A stretch of 64,000 nucleotides of DNA from Achromobacter deleyi (GCF_016127315.1 NZ_CP065997.1:930001-994000), one strand, 5' to 3'; shown: positions 16,586-26,237, numbered from the stretch's first letter. Program-made: numbers and translations. The notes: a model not told the origin generated them from the sequence alone.

Positions 16586-17830
16586 CTACTTGTTCTCGCT
16601 GTCTTTCCAGCGCGCCATCAGGGTGTTGGAAGGCAGGGTCTCGTCCAGCAGCTTCTGCGCGGTCTCGCGGCCGGCCACCGGCAGGCCCTTGGGGTCGAGC
16701 GCGCCAATCTGCACCAGCACGCTGGCCTGGTCCCAATAGATGTGTTCGTGGCAGAGCTTGTCGCCGCGGAACTTGACGATGGCCACCAGCGGAATCTCGA
16801 CGTACTTGCCGGTCGGCGCGACGCCAGGCAGCAGCCAGTCGATCTCGGTGGTGTGGGTGAAGCAGAACAGCAGCTCGTCGACGATCTGCGTCGCGCCCAC
16901 GGTGCGCGACAGCGGCACCAGCTTCGTGTCGGGCGGGTTGCTGTTGACGAAGTGGTGCTGGTAGAAGCGCGACAGCTCGCGGAAGCCGACCCCGCCCGTC
17001 ATGGTGGGAATGTGGTTGACGTAGGGCTCGGCCACCATGGTGGCCATGGTCGCGGCCACGTCGCGGGTGCCGAATTCGTATTCGCAGTGCTTGTCCCACA
17101 GGGTCGAATAATCGAACTGCGGGCCGATCACGCGTTGCAGCGCGGCCATGCTGCGCTGGTGCGCCATCAGCGCCGACGGCTTGTCGTAGTGCGCGCCGCC
17201 GGTGCGGGCGAAGGCATGGTCCATGCCGGGATAGACGTACAGCTCGACGTTGGCCTTGCCCCCCAGCGCTTCCAGGATGCGCTGGCGCGCCGGCGGCGGA
17301 CAGAAGCCGTCCTGCTCGGCGATGTGCAGCACCAGCCGGCCGCGCAGGTTGGCGGCCTCTTCCAGGCTGTCCTCGATGCCCACGCCGTAGTAGCCGATGG
17401 CCACGTCGGCATCCGTGCGGCAGGCGGCCAGGTAGGCCAGCTTGCCGCCCAGGCAATAGCCCAGCACGCCGGCGCCGCCCTGCTGCTCGGGCAGCGCGCG
17501 CAGCGCGGCCAGGGTCGAGGCGATGTCCTTGACGCCCTGCTCGACGTCGAAGCGCTGGTACAGCTCGAAGGCGCGCGGCATGTCGGCCGGGCCGTCGGTC
17601 AGCTGGATGCCGGGCTGCTGGCGCCAGAACAGGTCCGGCGCCAGCACCACATAGCCTTCCTCGGCCAGCGACTGCGCGGTGCGGCGCATGAAGTCGTTGA
17701 TGCCGAAGATTTCCTGGCACAGCACCAGTCCGGGCCCGTGGCCCGAGGCGGGCACGGCCAGGTAGGCGCTGAATGATTTGCCGTCGTGCGAGGCGATGGT
17801 CACCTCGCGCGTCGTGATGGTTGCGGTCAT
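16586..17830 (-). CDS. Dienelactone hydrolase fused to a SnoaL/NTF2-like domain
   Basis: 414 aa, about 170 longer than a plain dienelactone hydrolase. Residues 1-235 are the alpha/beta hydrolase with Glu40 (QEIFG), Cys126 (GYCLGG), Asp174 (EQDGF) and His205 (DHAFAR), the full DLH catalytic set. Residues about 240-410 form a SnoaL-like cone fold (EYEFGTRDVAATMATM; FTHTTEIDWLLPG). DLH opens unsaturated lactones in chlorocatechol-type routes, but no ring-cleavage enzyme is nearby. The second domain may bind or isomerise the same intermediate. It is second in the operon after the binding protein. Confidence 0.85.
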   Translation of the reverse strand: MTATITTREVTIASHDGKSFSAYLAVPASGHGPGLVLCQEIFGINDFMRRTAQSLAEEGYVVLAPDLFWRQQPGIQLTDGPADMPRAFELYQRFDVEQGVKDIASTLAALRALPEQQGGAGVLGYCLGGKLAYLAACRTDADVAIGYYGVGIEDSLEEAANLRGRLVLHIAEQDGFCPPPARQRILEALGGKANVELYVYPGMDHAFARTGGAHYDKPSALMAHQRSMAALQRVIGPQFDYSTLWDKHCEYEFGTRDVAATMATMVAEPYVNHIPTMTGGVGFRELSRFYQHHFVNSNPPDTKLVPLSRTVGATQIVDELLFCFTHTTEIDWLLPGVAPTGKYVEIPLVAIVKFRGDKLCHEHIYWDQASVLVQIGALDPKGLPVAGRETAQKLLDETLPSNTLMARWKDSENK

Positions 17831-17861
17831 GCGTCTCTCCTTGATGCGTGCGTCGCCCTGC

Positions 17862-19049
17862 CTACTTCATCTGGCAGGCGGCGGCGAAAGGGTCGTGGTA
17901 CTGCGTCAGCACCGTGCCCGACAGCTTGTTGGCCAGCTTGCCGTCCGCGCCCTTGACGATGGTGCGCAGGTAGTAGTTCTGGATCGGGTACTGGTTGCGA
18001 TTGAAGGTGAAGTCGCCACGCACCGACTTGAAATCGGCGCGGCGCAGGGCCGGACGCAGCGCGTCGGCGCCCAGCTTGCCGCCGGTCTGCCTGACCGCGC
18101 TGTCCAGCAGCATGGCGGCGTCGTAGCCCTGCGAGGCGTACAGCGTGGGGGTGCGGTTGTAGGTCTTCTTGAAGTCCTCGACGAACTTGCGATTGGCGGC
18201 GTTGTCCAGGTCGGCGGCCCATTGCGACGAGTTATGCAGGCCCTCGATCGGCGCGCCCACCGCGGCGATGGTGTCCTCGTCGCCCGAAAAGCCCGGCGCC
18301 AGCAGCGCGATCTCCTTGCCCAGGCCGGCGCCGTTGAACTGCTTGATGAAGTTCACGCCCATGCCGCCGGGCAGGAAGAAGAACACGGCGTCCGGCTTGC
18401 TGGCCCGCAGCCGCGTGATCTCGACGCCATAGTCGAGCTGGCCCAGCTGGGTGTAGATCTCTTCCGACAGCCCGCCCTTGTACAGGCGCTTGAAGCCGTT
18501 GAGCGATTCGCGTCCGCCCGGATAGTCCGGCGCGATCAGCGCCACCCGCTTGAAGCCCTGGTCGGCGGCGTACTTGCCCATGGCCGCGGGGATGTCCTCG
18601 TTCTGCCAGGCGACCGCGAAGAAATTCGGATTGCAGCCGGCGCCGGCATAGTTTTCGGGGCCGGTATTGGTGCTCAGGTAGATCGTGCCCGACTGCAGGA
18701 TGGCCGGCATCACCGGCAGCAGCACGTTGGAAAACACGATGCCCGTCATGACGTCGACCTTGTCGCGCTTGAGCAGCCGCTCGACCGCCTGGCGTCCAGC
18801 ATCGGCCTTCTGCTGGTCATCGGCCACCACCACCTCGGCCGGCAGCCCGCCCAGCGTGCCGCCGGTATGCTGCAGCGCGAGATTGAAGCCGTCGCGGATC
18901 TCGTTGCCCAGCGCCGCGCCCGGGCCCGACAGCGTGGTCAAGAGGCCGACCTTGATCTTGTCCGCGGCCGATGCGCCGGCCGCGGCCGTCATACAGGCCA
19001 CCGAAACCAGCGTCGCCAGCGCGCGCCGGCCCCATCGCTTTCCATTCAT
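17862..19049 (-). CDS. ABC transporter substrate-binding protein, LivK/aromatic-acid type
   Basis: 395 aa with a cleavable signal peptide (ending AGASA, about residue 28). It is a type I periplasmic-binding fold opening KIKVGLLTTLSGPGAALGNEIRDG. It closely resembles the LivK-like protein at 40193-41356 (shared segments such as FLPGGMGxNFxKQF and ExYTxLGQxDY). No permease or ATPase genes are in this operon, so it may feed a shared transporter such as LivHMGF at 36.6-40.0 kb. As first gene of the aromatic operon it probably delivers the aromatic acid. Confidence 0.88.
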   Translation of the reverse strand: MNGKRWGRRALATLVSVACMTAAAGASAADKIKVGLLTTLSGPGAALGNEIRDGFNLALQHTGGTLGGLPAEVVVADDQQKADAGRQAVERLLKRDKVDVMTGIVFSNVLLPVMPAILQSGTIYLSTNTGPENYAGAGCNPNFFAVAWQNEDIPAAMGKYAADQGFKRVALIAPDYPGGRESLNGFKRLYKGGLSEEIYTQLGQLDYGVEITRLRASKPDAVFFFLPGGMGVNFIKQFNGAGLGKEIALLAPGFSGDEDTIAAVGAPIEGLHNSSQWAADLDNAANRKFVEDFKKTYNRTPTLYASQGYDAAMLLDSAVRQTGGKLGADALRPALRRADFKSVRGDFTFNRNQYPIQNYYLRTIVKGADGKLANKLSGTVLTQYHDPFAAACQMK

Positions 19050-19312
19050 GAGCCACCCCGTTTCGTGTCCGCCGGCGCCGCCGGCGCGATGCTGACAGAA
19101 TCCGTCTGCCGTCGGTACACCCAGCCACCGATGAAAACTGCCAGCTTACGCGCCACGGCGCCGCCTTCCAACAACCCCCAGCTTAGGGCGGCCGGGCGCG
19201 CGGCTCTATCCGAATCGGCTCACGCCTATCCGGGATTCACTTAATTCCCAACGCTTGACGATTGCATTACGCTCGACGGCGATACGGGAGCGTTCCCGTC
19301 CCGGAGGCATCC
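19050..19312. promoter_or_regulatory. Divergent control region of the aromatic operon and araC-type gene
   Basis: A 263-bp gap. Two adjacent 20-bp units each start CTATCCG (19206-19212 and 19226-19232), a direct-repeat pattern typical of AraC-family binding sites. The GGAGG at 19303-19307 is the ribosome binding site that decides the ATG at 19313 for the regulator. Promoter boxes were not assigned. Confidence 0.5.
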
Positions 19313-20299
19313 ATGCACGGCTGGTCCCGCATCGAGCTGGCGCCATTGCTCAAACGACGCGTCTTCAGTTCCACCCAGCCGGCCGAAACCCGCGAGCGCG
19401 TCTCCGAAGCGCTCAAGGACCATCGCCTGACCTGGAAGGGCGGCCGCGTCGACGCCGAGCTGAACCGCGCCCGCTTCGGCACCCTGAGCGTCTGTACGCT
19501 GCGCTACGGCGCCGAAGTCCACATCGAACCCGACCGCCTGCAGGACTTCATGCTGGTACAGGTGCCGCTGCGCGGCCGCGCCCGCATCGAATGCGGCACC
19601 GACTGCGTCGACGCCCACCCCGACTGCGCCGCCGTCATTGCCCCCAACCGCGCCCTGAAACTGCACTGGGAAGCTGGCTGCGAGCAACTGCTGCTGAAGA
19701 TCCCGCGCGGCAAGCTCGAAGCCATCGGCCACCGCATCTTCGGCGACGCCGCCGCCCGCCCCCTGGACTTCAGCCCCGCGCTACGCCTGGACACCCCCGT
19801 CGGCGCCGCCTGGCGCAGCATGATGACCAGCCTGATCCACCTGCTCCCCACCCTGGACGACGGCGCGCCGAGACCGCCCGCCGCCTGGCTGGCGCACCTG
19901 GAAGACACGCTCGTCCTGCACCTGCTCTACAACCAGCCCAACACCTGGCAACGCCACGCCGGCCTGGCCCCCGCCCTGCCGCGCCGCGTCGCCCAGGCCG
20001 AAGCCTACATGCGCACCCACCTGTCGGCCCCCCTGACCCTCACCGACATCGCCCGCGGCGCCGGCGCCAGCCCCAGCGCCCTCACCCGCCTGTTCCAACA
20101 ACACCGCGAGACCACCCCCATGCAGGCGCTACGCGTCCTGCGCCTGGACGCCGCCCGCGAAAAGCTGCAGCAAGGCGCCTGCGAAAGCGTGACCGAGGTC
20201 GCCGTCTCCGTAGGCATCAGCCACCTGGGCCGCTTCTCCGAGTATTACCGCGACCGCTTCGGCGAACTCCCCCGCGAAACCTTCCAAGCCGGCAAATAG
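19313..20299 (+). CDS. AraC-family transcriptional regulator
   Basis: 328 aa from the ATG at 19313, chosen over an upstream in-frame start because GGAGG precedes it at good spacing. The N-terminal 180 residues are an AraC-binding-like (cupin) effector domain. The C-terminal ~100 residues are the double helix-turn-helix (LTDIARGAGASPSALTRLF; VTEVAVSVGISHLGRFSEYYRDRFGELP). Divergent from the binding-protein/Rieske operon, so most likely its activator. Proteins of this domain type commonly sense aromatic acids. Confidence 0.9.
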   Translation: MHGWSRIELAPLLKRRVFSSTQPAETRERVSEALKDHRLTWKGGRVDAELNRARFGTLSVCTLRYGAEVHIEPDRLQDFMLVQVPLRGRARIECGTDCVDAHPDCAAVIAPNRALKLHWEAGCEQLLLKIPRGKLEAIGHRIFGDAAARPLDFSPALRLDTPVGAAWRSMMTSLIHLLPTLDDGAPRPPAAWLAHLEDTLVLHLLYNQPNTWQRHAGLAPALPRRVAQAEAYMRTHLSAPLTLTDIARGAGASPSALTRLFQQHRETTPMQALRVLRLDAAREKLQQGACESVTEVAVSVGISHLGRFSEYYRDRFGELPRETFQAGK

Positions 20300-20400
20300 C
20301 CAGCCACCTGGCGCCATGCGCCAACCCCGCAGCCACAGGCACGGAATCACTAACGTAGTTGAACCACTACATACGTGATAAATCACCCCGCAAGCGCGCA

Positions 20401-20733
20401 GCGTCATCCGCCCCCGCAAGACGCCACGTAAGCTTCAAAAGGCCGCCCGCGCGGCCGCCTTGAAGCGGGCCCCGCAAATCGCTCTGAACCCCCGTTGCCG
20501 ACCATCAAAACGCCAAGAACCCAAATCGCCCCAGCACCCGCCATTAATTGTGATCGTGAGCGGGTGAGGGGGCAGGCGGGGGGATGGCGGGGCGTGTAGA
20601 TTGCGCCCGAGGGAATACGAAGGGAGCCGAAGGCGGACGAGGATGACGAAGGGGCAGTCCGGAGCGAAGGCTCCGGACCGCAATCGTAGCCCCGCCATCC
20701 CCCCGCCTGCCCCCTCACCCGCGGCTCAAGAAC
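20401..20733 (+). repeat. Composite repeat, copy 3
   Basis: This fills most of the 474-bp gap between the araC-type gene and ridA; the first ~100 bp hold nothing recognisable. The short hairpin lies at 20432-20466 (GCTTCAAAA arm pairing with CTTGAAGC around the GGCCGCCCGCGCGGCC core). After a spacer of about 90 bp comes the large palindrome 20560-20722. Its arm (starting GCGGGTGAGGGGGCAGGC) differs completely in the distal part from copies 1 and 5, yet matches its own partner perfectly. The inner GTCCGGAGCG/GCTCCGGAC hairpin is kept. Confidence 0.85.
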
Positions 20734-20773
20734 CCACCTCGACGCGCATCAACACGTCAAGGCCGGCCCACCA

Positions 20774-21178
20774 TCAAGCCGGCACAACCGCCGTAACTTC
20801 AATCTCCACCTTGGCCCGATCCTCCACCAGATCCGCCACCTCCACCGCCGTCATCGCCGGAAAATGCCTCCCGATCAACTCCCGGTAATGCTTCCCGATC
20901 TCCGGATAAGCCGCCACATAGGCATCCTTGTCCGTCACATACCACGTCATCCGAACGATATGCTCCGGCCTGGCCCCGCCCTCGGCGAGAATCGCCACGA
21001 TATTGGCCAACGTCTGCCGCACCTGGTCGGCCAGGTCATCCGACTCGAACTGCTGCTGCCCGTTCCAGCCCACCTGCCCGCCCACGAACACCAGCTTGCT
21101 CCCCACCGTCATCTCGGTCAGGATCCCATTCGAATAGCCCCTCGGCGCCATCCAATCCGGCGGTTGCAGAATCTTCAT
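20774..21178 (-). CDS. RidA/YjgF-family protein without the imine-deaminase arginine
   Basis: 134 aa. The Rid fold is clear (VGSKLVFVGGQVGWN; DQVRQTLANIVAILAEGGARPEHIVRMTWYVTD). The position of the arginine that salt-bridges the substrate carboxylate in RidA (PAR) reads PAM, with Met109 in FPAMTAVEVA. It is last in the aryl-CoA operon. For a 2-aminobenzoyl-CoA pathway, a Rid protein could help hydrolyse the enamine/imine formed after ring reduction. A CoA ester has no free carboxylate, so losing the arginine would make sense. That is inference. Confidence 0.85.
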   Translation of the reverse strand: MKILQPPDWMAPRGYSNGILTEMTVGSKLVFVGGQVGWNGQQQFESDDLADQVRQTLANIVAILAEGGARPEHIVRMTWYVTDKDAYVAAYPEIGKHYRELIGRHFPAMTAVEVADLVEDRAKVEIEVTAVVPA

Positions 21179-21230
21179 AACGTCTCATCCTATTTTCAAA
21201 AAACAAACACCAGGGTGACCCCCGCCGAAC

Positions 21231-21656
21231 TCATTCGGCGGCGACCAGATAATCCTGCATACGTTCACGCAGATCCGCCGGCAGCGGCATCGACTTCATC
21301 GTGCGCAGATCCACCGTCACGATCGTCAGCGTCGCCGACAGGCGCAACTGCCCGTCCGGGCCCTCGAACCGCACCAGCGCCTTGAACGACGCGCCGCCGA
21401 TGCGCTGCACCTGCAGCGTCTGCCGCAGCTTCTCGTGCCAACGGCTCGGCGCGCTGAAGTCGCACGTCACCGACGCCATCGGCGTGCCGATGTGGCGATC
21501 CACGTGCAGCGCGTGGAATGGCAACCCCATGCCCTTGTCGAACCACTCCTCGACGAAGTCATTGATCATCTCGAAATAGCGAGGATAGAAAACGATGCCC
21601 GCCGGGTCGCAATGACGGAAGCGGACTTCAACCTGGCTGACGAATGGAGCTGCCAT
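21231..21656 (-). CDS. 4-hydroxybenzoyl-CoA thioesterase-family acyl-CoA thioesterase
   Basis: 141 aa hot-dog fold. The active-site motif RHCDPAGIVFYPRYFE contains Asp17, the nucleophile or base of the Pseudomonas-type 4-hydroxybenzoyl-CoA thioesterases. In this operon it could release CoA from dead-end aryl-CoA esters and so protect the CoA pool. It lies 20 bp after the ligase and 52 bp before ridA. Confidence 0.9.
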   Translation of the reverse strand: MAAPFVSQVEVRFRHCDPAGIVFYPRYFEMINDFVEEWFDKGMGLPFHALHVDRHIGTPMASVTCDFSAPSRWHEKLRQTLQVQRIGGASFKALVRFEGPDGQLRLSATLTIVTVDLRTMKSMPLPADLRERMQDYLVAAE

Positions 21657-21676
21657 GGAATTTCCTTGATGCAGAA

Positions 21677-23317
21677 TCAGGCCATCTTGCGCAGCGCGAA
21701 ACGCTGCAGCTTGCCCGTCTCGGTGCGCGGCAGCGCGGCGACGAACTCGATGGCGCGGGGATACTTGTAGGGTGCGATGTTGGCCTTGACGAACTGCTGC
21801 ATCGCGGCCACCAGCGCCTCGCTCGGCTCGAAGCCCGGCTTGAGCACCACGAAGGCCTTGACCAGCTGGCCGCGCTCGTCATCGGGCGCGCCGACCACAC
21901 CGCACTCGGCCACGGCCTCGTGGCGCAGCAGCGCGTCCTCGACCTCCGGGCCGGCGATGTTGTACCCGGCCGAGACGATCATGTCGTCATTGCGCGCCTG
22001 GTAGAACAGATAGCCGTCGTCGTCCTGCATGAACGTGTCGCCGGGCAGGTTCCAGCCCTTCTGCACGAAACGCAGCTGGCGCTCGTCGGCCAGGTAGCGG
22101 CAGCCCGTCGGGCCCTTGATGGCCAAACGGCCCACCGTGCCATTGGGCACCGGATTCATGTCGTCATCGACGATCTGCGCGATATAACCCGGCACCACGC
22201 GGCCGATGGCGCCACGGCGCACCGACTCGGGCGGGCTGGAGACGAACACGTGGATCATCTCCGTGCCGCCGATGCCGTCGATCATCTCGATGCCGCTGGC
22301 TTCCTTCCACAGCTGGCGCGTCGCGTCGGGCAGCGCCTCGCCGGCCGACACGCTCTTCCTGAGCGAAGACAGATCGAACTTGCCCACCAGCGTCGCCATC
22401 TGGCGATAGAACGTGGGCGCCGTGAAGACGATGGTGGCGCGGAAGTCCTGGATCAGCTGCAACAGGCTTTCCGGCGTCAGGCGCTCGGCCAGCACGGTGC
22501 TGGCGCCGACCCGCAGGGGGAAGCACAGCAGGCCGCCCAGGCCGAACGTGAACGCCAGCGGCGGCGTGCCGCAGAAGATATCGTCCGGGCCTGGCTTGAT
22601 GACGTGCTTGGGGAACAGGTCGCACATCGCCAGCACGTCGCGATGAAAGTGCATGCAGCCCTTGGGCGCGCCGGTGGTGCCGCTGGTGAAGGCGATCAGG
22701 CAGACGTCGTCGGCCGCGGTGTCGCAGGCGGTGAAGTCGTCCGGCTTGCCCGCGGCCAGCGCGTCCAGCGCATCGGGCGCGGTGTCATTGAAATACATGA
22801 TCTGCGCCAGGCCCGGGCAATGATGCTCGTGATCCGGCTGGGCGCAGAACCGCGCCTCGTCCTTCAGGCGCACGTCGCACAGCACCGCCTGGATCTGCGC
22901 CTTGTCGATGATCTGCTTGAGTTCCTTGGCGCGCAGCAGCGGCATGGTCGGCACCGTCACCAGGCCGGCCTTGATGGCGGCCAGCCACGAGGCGGCCATC
23001 ATCGGATTGTTGGGACCGCGCAGCAGCAGGCGGTTGCCCGGCACCAGTTTCATGTCCTCGACCAGCACGCGCGCCACGCGATTGGTCAGCGCGGCCAGTT
23101 CGCGGTAGGTCATGACGGCCGGCTTGCCGTCCTGCGCCCAGCGCAGCGCGACGCGCTCGCCATGGCCGCGCTCGACCATCGCGTCCACCAGTTCCACCGC
23201 GCAATTGAAGCGCTTGGGATAGGCCACGTCGGGGCCGTCCAGCAGGAATTCTGGCCATTGTTCGCCCGGGGGCAGATTGTCCCGGGTGAAGGTGTCGATG
23301 TGGGCGGATACTTCCAT
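21677..23317 (-). CDS. Aryl-CoA ligase, likely 2-aminobenzoate-CoA ligase
   Basis: 546 aa from the ATG at 23317 (AGGGG upstream). Adenylate-forming family: the P-loop-like AFTSGTTGAPKG, the IGGTEMIHVF adenine-binding region, GDTFMQDDDGYLFYQARNDDMIVSAGYNIAG hinge and the C-terminal lysine in PRTETGKLQRFALR. Length and motifs fit benzoate/2-aminobenzoate-CoA ligases. It would activate the aromatic acid as the first step of the operon's pathway. Anthranilate is proposed because of the neighbouring monooxygenase/reductase fusion. Benzoate or salicylate cannot be excluded from sequence alone. Confidence 0.85.
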   Translation of the reverse strand: MEVSAHIDTFTRDNLPPGEQWPEFLLDGPDVAYPKRFNCAVELVDAMVERGHGERVALRWAQDGKPAVMTYRELAALTNRVARVLVEDMKLVPGNRLLLRGPNNPMMAASWLAAIKAGLVTVPTMPLLRAKELKQIIDKAQIQAVLCDVRLKDEARFCAQPDHEHHCPGLAQIMYFNDTAPDALDALAAGKPDDFTACDTAADDVCLIAFTSGTTGAPKGCMHFHRDVLAMCDLFPKHVIKPGPDDIFCGTPPLAFTFGLGGLLCFPLRVGASTVLAERLTPESLLQLIQDFRATIVFTAPTFYRQMATLVGKFDLSSLRKSVSAGEALPDATRQLWKEASGIEMIDGIGGTEMIHVFVSSPPESVRRGAIGRVVPGYIAQIVDDDMNPVPNGTVGRLAIKGPTGCRYLADERQLRFVQKGWNLPGDTFMQDDDGYLFYQARNDDMIVSAGYNIAGPEVEDALLRHEAVAECGVVGAPDDERGQLVKAFVVLKPGFEPSEALVAAMQQFVKANIAPYKYPRAIEFVAALPRTETGKLQRFALRKMA

Positions 23318-23379
23318 GGAATTCCCCTTGCTGCTGCGGTGTGGTTGACTGTGCCGAAAGCGGAAGCTCGATGGCTTCT

Positions 23380-24552
23380 TCAGGCTTTCAGCAGTTCGCG
23401 GGCGATGATCAACTTCTGCACTTCGGTGGCGCCTTCGTAGATACGCAGCGCTCTGATTTCCCTGTAAAGCTTCTCCACCGGCATCCCCGACACCACGCCC
23501 GCGCCGCCGAACATCTGCAGCGCGCGGTCGATCACGCTCTGCGCCGATTCGGTGGCCGTCATCTTGGCCATGGCCGCTTCGCGCGTGGTGCGTTGTTTCA
23601 GCACGTCGCGCATCCACGCGGCGCGGTAGGTCAGCAGCGCCGAGGCGTCGATGGCCGTGGCCATGTCGCCCAGCGCGGCCTGTGTCAGTTGCAGGTCGGC
23701 CAGCGTCTGGCCGAACATGCGGCGCGACTTGGCGCGCGCCAGGCCTTCGTCCAGCGCGCGGCGGGCAAAGCCCAGCGCGGCCGCGGCCACCGAGGCGCGG
23801 AAGATGTCCAGCGTCATCATGGCCAGCTTGAAGCCCTGCCCCGCCTCGCCCAGCCGCTGCGACACCGGGATGCGGCAGTTGTCGAAGGTGATGGTGGCCA
23901 GCGGATGCGGCGCGATCAGATCGATGCGCTCGGCCACCTCGAAGCCCGGGGTGTCGGCATCCACCACGAAGGCGCTGATGCCGCGCGCGCCCGGCGCCTC
24001 GCCGGTGCGGGCGAACACGCAATAGAAGTCGGCGATGCCGCCGTTGGAAATCCAGGTCTTGGCGCCGTTGAGCACGTAATGATCGCCGTCCAGCCGGGCC
24101 TCGCAGGCCAGCGCCGCCACGTCCGAGCCGGCGTCCGGCTCCGACAGCGCGAACGCGGCGATCGCCTCGCCGCTGGCCACGCGCGGCAGGTAGCGCTGGC
24201 GCAGCGCGTCCGAGCCCATCAGCGAGATCGCGCCACTGCCCAGGCCCTGCATGGCGAAGGCGAAGTCCGCCAGGCCTTCGTGCCGCGCAAGGGTCTCGCG
24301 CAGGATGCAGACCGAACGCGAGTCGACCTCGGGCAATGCGCCGCCCCAGGCGCCGCCGGGGCCGCCGGCGACCGCGTAGCGCAGCCAGCCGGCCTGGCCC
24401 ATGGCCTTGACCAGCTTGCGGCAGGCCGTGTCGGCGTCGTGGTGGTCGACGTCGGCCAGGGCGCCTTCGCACCAGCCGTCGACCTCGTGCGCCAGCTTGC
24501 GGTGGGCGTCGTCGAAAAAGGGCCAGTCGAGCCAGCTTGCGTCACACATCAT
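23380..24552 (-). CDS. Acyl-CoA dehydrogenase
   Basis: 390 aa from the first of two consecutive ATGs (24552), which shares one base with the preceding stop. The flavoprotein signature is complete: [35 protein letters not shown], then [24 protein letters not shown] and [19 protein letters not shown] with the likely catalytic Glu in IYEGATE. It oxidises an acyl-CoA to an enoyl-CoA. In this operon the probable substrate is a ring-derived cyclohexane or ring-opened CoA ester. Confidence 0.92.
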   Translation of the reverse strand: MMCDASWLDWPFFDDAHRKLAHEVDGWCEGALADVDHHDADTACRKLVKAMGQAGWLRYAVAGGPGGAWGGALPEVDSRSVCILRETLARHEGLADFAFAMQGLGSGAISLMGSDALRQRYLPRVASGEAIAAFALSEPDAGSDVAALACEARLDGDHYVLNGAKTWISNGGIADFYCVFARTGEAPGARGISAFVVDADTPGFEVAERIDLIAPHPLATITFDNCRIPVSQRLGEAGQGFKLAMMTLDIFRASVAAAALGFARRALDEGLARAKSRRMFGQTLADLQLTQAALGDMATAIDASALLTYRAAWMRDVLKQRTTREAAMAKMTATESAQSVIDRALQMFGGAGVVSGMPVEKLYREIRALRIYEGATEVQKLIIARELLKA

Positions 24553-25409
24553 CAGTTCCCCTCGAAGACGGGTTTTTGCTTGGCGACGAACGCCTCGTAG
24601 GCGCGGTGGAAATCGCGCGTCTGCATGCAGATGGCCTGGGCCTCGGCTTCGGCCTCGATGGCCTCGTCCACGCCCATGTTCCATTCCTGGTGCAGCAGCT
24701 TCTTGGTCACGCCGTGGGCGAAGGTCGGGCCCGCGGCCAGTTGCGCGGCCAGCTTGGCGGCGGCCTCCATCAGCGCGCCGGACTCGTGCAGCGCGTTGAA
24801 GAAGCCCCAGCTGGCGCCTTCCTCGGCCGTCATGGCGCGGCCGGTGTACAGCAGTTCGGAGGCGCGGCCCTGGCCGATCATGCGCGGCAGCAGCGTGCAG
24901 GCGCCCATGTCGGCGCCCGCCAGGCCCACCCGCGTGAACAGGAAGGCGGTGCGCGCGGCCGGCGTGCCCAGGCGCATGTCGGAGGCCAGCGCCACCATCG
25001 CGCCGGCGCCGGCGCAGACGCCGTCCACCGCCGCCACGATGGGCTGCGGGCAGGCGCGCATGGCCTTGACCAGATCGCCCGTCATGCGGGTGAAATCCAG
25101 CAGTTCGGGCATGCTCATTTTGGTCAGCGGCCCGATGATTTCATGCACGTCGCCGCCCGAGCAGAAGTTGCCGCCGGCGCCCGCCACCACCACCACCTTG
25201 ATGTCGGTCGCGTACACCAGCGCGCGGAACAGGTCGCGCAGCTCGGCGTAGGAATCGAAGGTCAGCGGGTTCTTGCGCTCGGGGCGGTTGAGCGTGATGG
25301 TCGCGACCTTGCCGTCGGCCGACACCTGCCACAGGAACGTGCGCGCCTGGTAACCGGCCAAGGGGCGCTTGTGGTGCTTCATGGTGTGCTCTTCGGGCTG
25401 CGTGCTCAT
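24552..25409 (-). CDS. Enoyl-CoA hydratase/isomerase family protein
   Basis: 285 aa crotonase fold. The oxyanion-hole segments are [15 protein letters not shown] and [21 protein letters not shown]. The N-terminal ~25 residues extend beyond the usual start, and a second ATG nine codons in (MKHHKRP) is possible. It would hydrate an enoyl-CoA or hydrolyse a ring diketone CoA ester in the lower part of the aryl-CoA route. It lies between the SDR and the acyl-CoA dehydrogenase. Confidence 0.9.
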   Translation of the reverse strand: MSTQPEEHTMKHHKRPLAGYQARTFLWQVSADGKVATITLNRPERKNPLTFDSYAELRDLFRALVYATDIKVVVVAGAGGNFCSGGDVHEIIGPLTKMSMPELLDFTRMTGDLVKAMRACPQPIVAAVDGVCAGAGAMVALASDMRLGTPAARTAFLFTRVGLAGADMGACTLLPRMIGQGRASELLYTGRAMTAEEGASWGFFNALHESGALMEAAAKLAAQLAAGPTFAHGVTKKLLHQEWNMGVDEAIEAEAEAQAICMQTRDFHRAYEAFVAKQKPVFEGN

Positions 25410-25445
25410 GCTGTCTCCATTCTTGAATCGTGGGGTGGGGCCGGC

Positions 25446-26237
25446 TCAGCCGGTCATCACTTCGCCGCCGTCGACGGCGATGGCCTGGCCGTTGATGGAC
25501 GACGAGGCCGGCAGCGCCAGCCAGGCGACCGTCTCGGCCACTTCCTCGGGCTGCACCAGGCGGCCCTGCGGGTTGCGCTCGGCCAGCTTGGCGCGGGCGG
25601 CTTCCGGCGTCATGCCGGTCTTCTCGACGATATTGGTGACCGCGCCGCGCACGATGTCGGTCTCGGTGTAGCCCGGGCACACGGCGTTGATGGTGACGCC
25701 CTTCTGCGCCGTCTCCAGCGCCAGCGAGCGGGTCAGGCCGATCACGCCATGCTTGGCCGCGCAGTAGGCGCTGACGTAGGCGTAGCCGATCAGGCCGGCG
25801 GTGCTGGCCACGTTGATGACGCGGCCCCACTTGGCCGCCAGCATGCCGGGCAGGGCCGCCTGGATGCAGTGGAAAGTGCCGGTCAGGTTGACCGCCAGCA
25901 TCGATTGCCACAGCGCGGCATCGGTGCGGTCGAAGCGCTGGCTGACGGCCTGGCCGGCGTTGTTCACCAGCACCAGCACCGGGCCGAGCTCGGCCTCGGC
26001 CTGGGCGAAGGTCTGGCGCACCGAGGCCTCGTCGGCGATGTCGGCGCTGACCGCCTGCACCTGGCCCAGGCTGGCCAGGCTGTCGACGGCCGCCTCCAGC
26101 GCGCCGCCGTCGCGGCCCAGCAGCGTGACGCGGGCGCCGCGCTCGAGCAGCGCACGGGCGCTGGCCAGGCCGATGCCGCGGGCGCCGCCCGTCACCAGCG
26201 CGTGGCGGCCGGCCAGGGGAAGGGAGGACGTGCTCAT
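25446..26237 (-). CDS. SDR-family 3-hydroxyacyl-CoA dehydrogenase
   Basis: 263 aa classical [11 protein letters not shown] cofactor loop, LVNNAG, the catalytic Ser in NVASTAG and [18 protein letters not shown] resembles acetoacetyl-CoA reductase and 3-hydroxybutyrate dehydrogenase relatives. The ATG overlaps the stop of the monooxygenase/reductase gene (ATGA), so the two are tightly coupled. It likely oxidises the hydroxyl on the reduced ring CoA ester. Confidence 0.88.
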   Translation of the reverse strand: MSTSSLPLAGRHALVTGGARGIGLASARALLERGARVTLLGRDGGALEAAVDSLASLGQVQAVSADIADEASVRQTFAQAEAELGPVLVLVNNAGQAVSQRFDRTDAALWQSMLAVNLTGTFHCIQAALPGMLAAKWGRVINVASTAGLIGYAYVSAYCAAKHGVIGLTRSLALETAQKGVTINAVCPGYTETDIVRGAVTNIVEKTGMTPEAARAKLAERNPQGRLVQPEEVAETVAWLALPASSSINGQAIAVDGGEVMTG

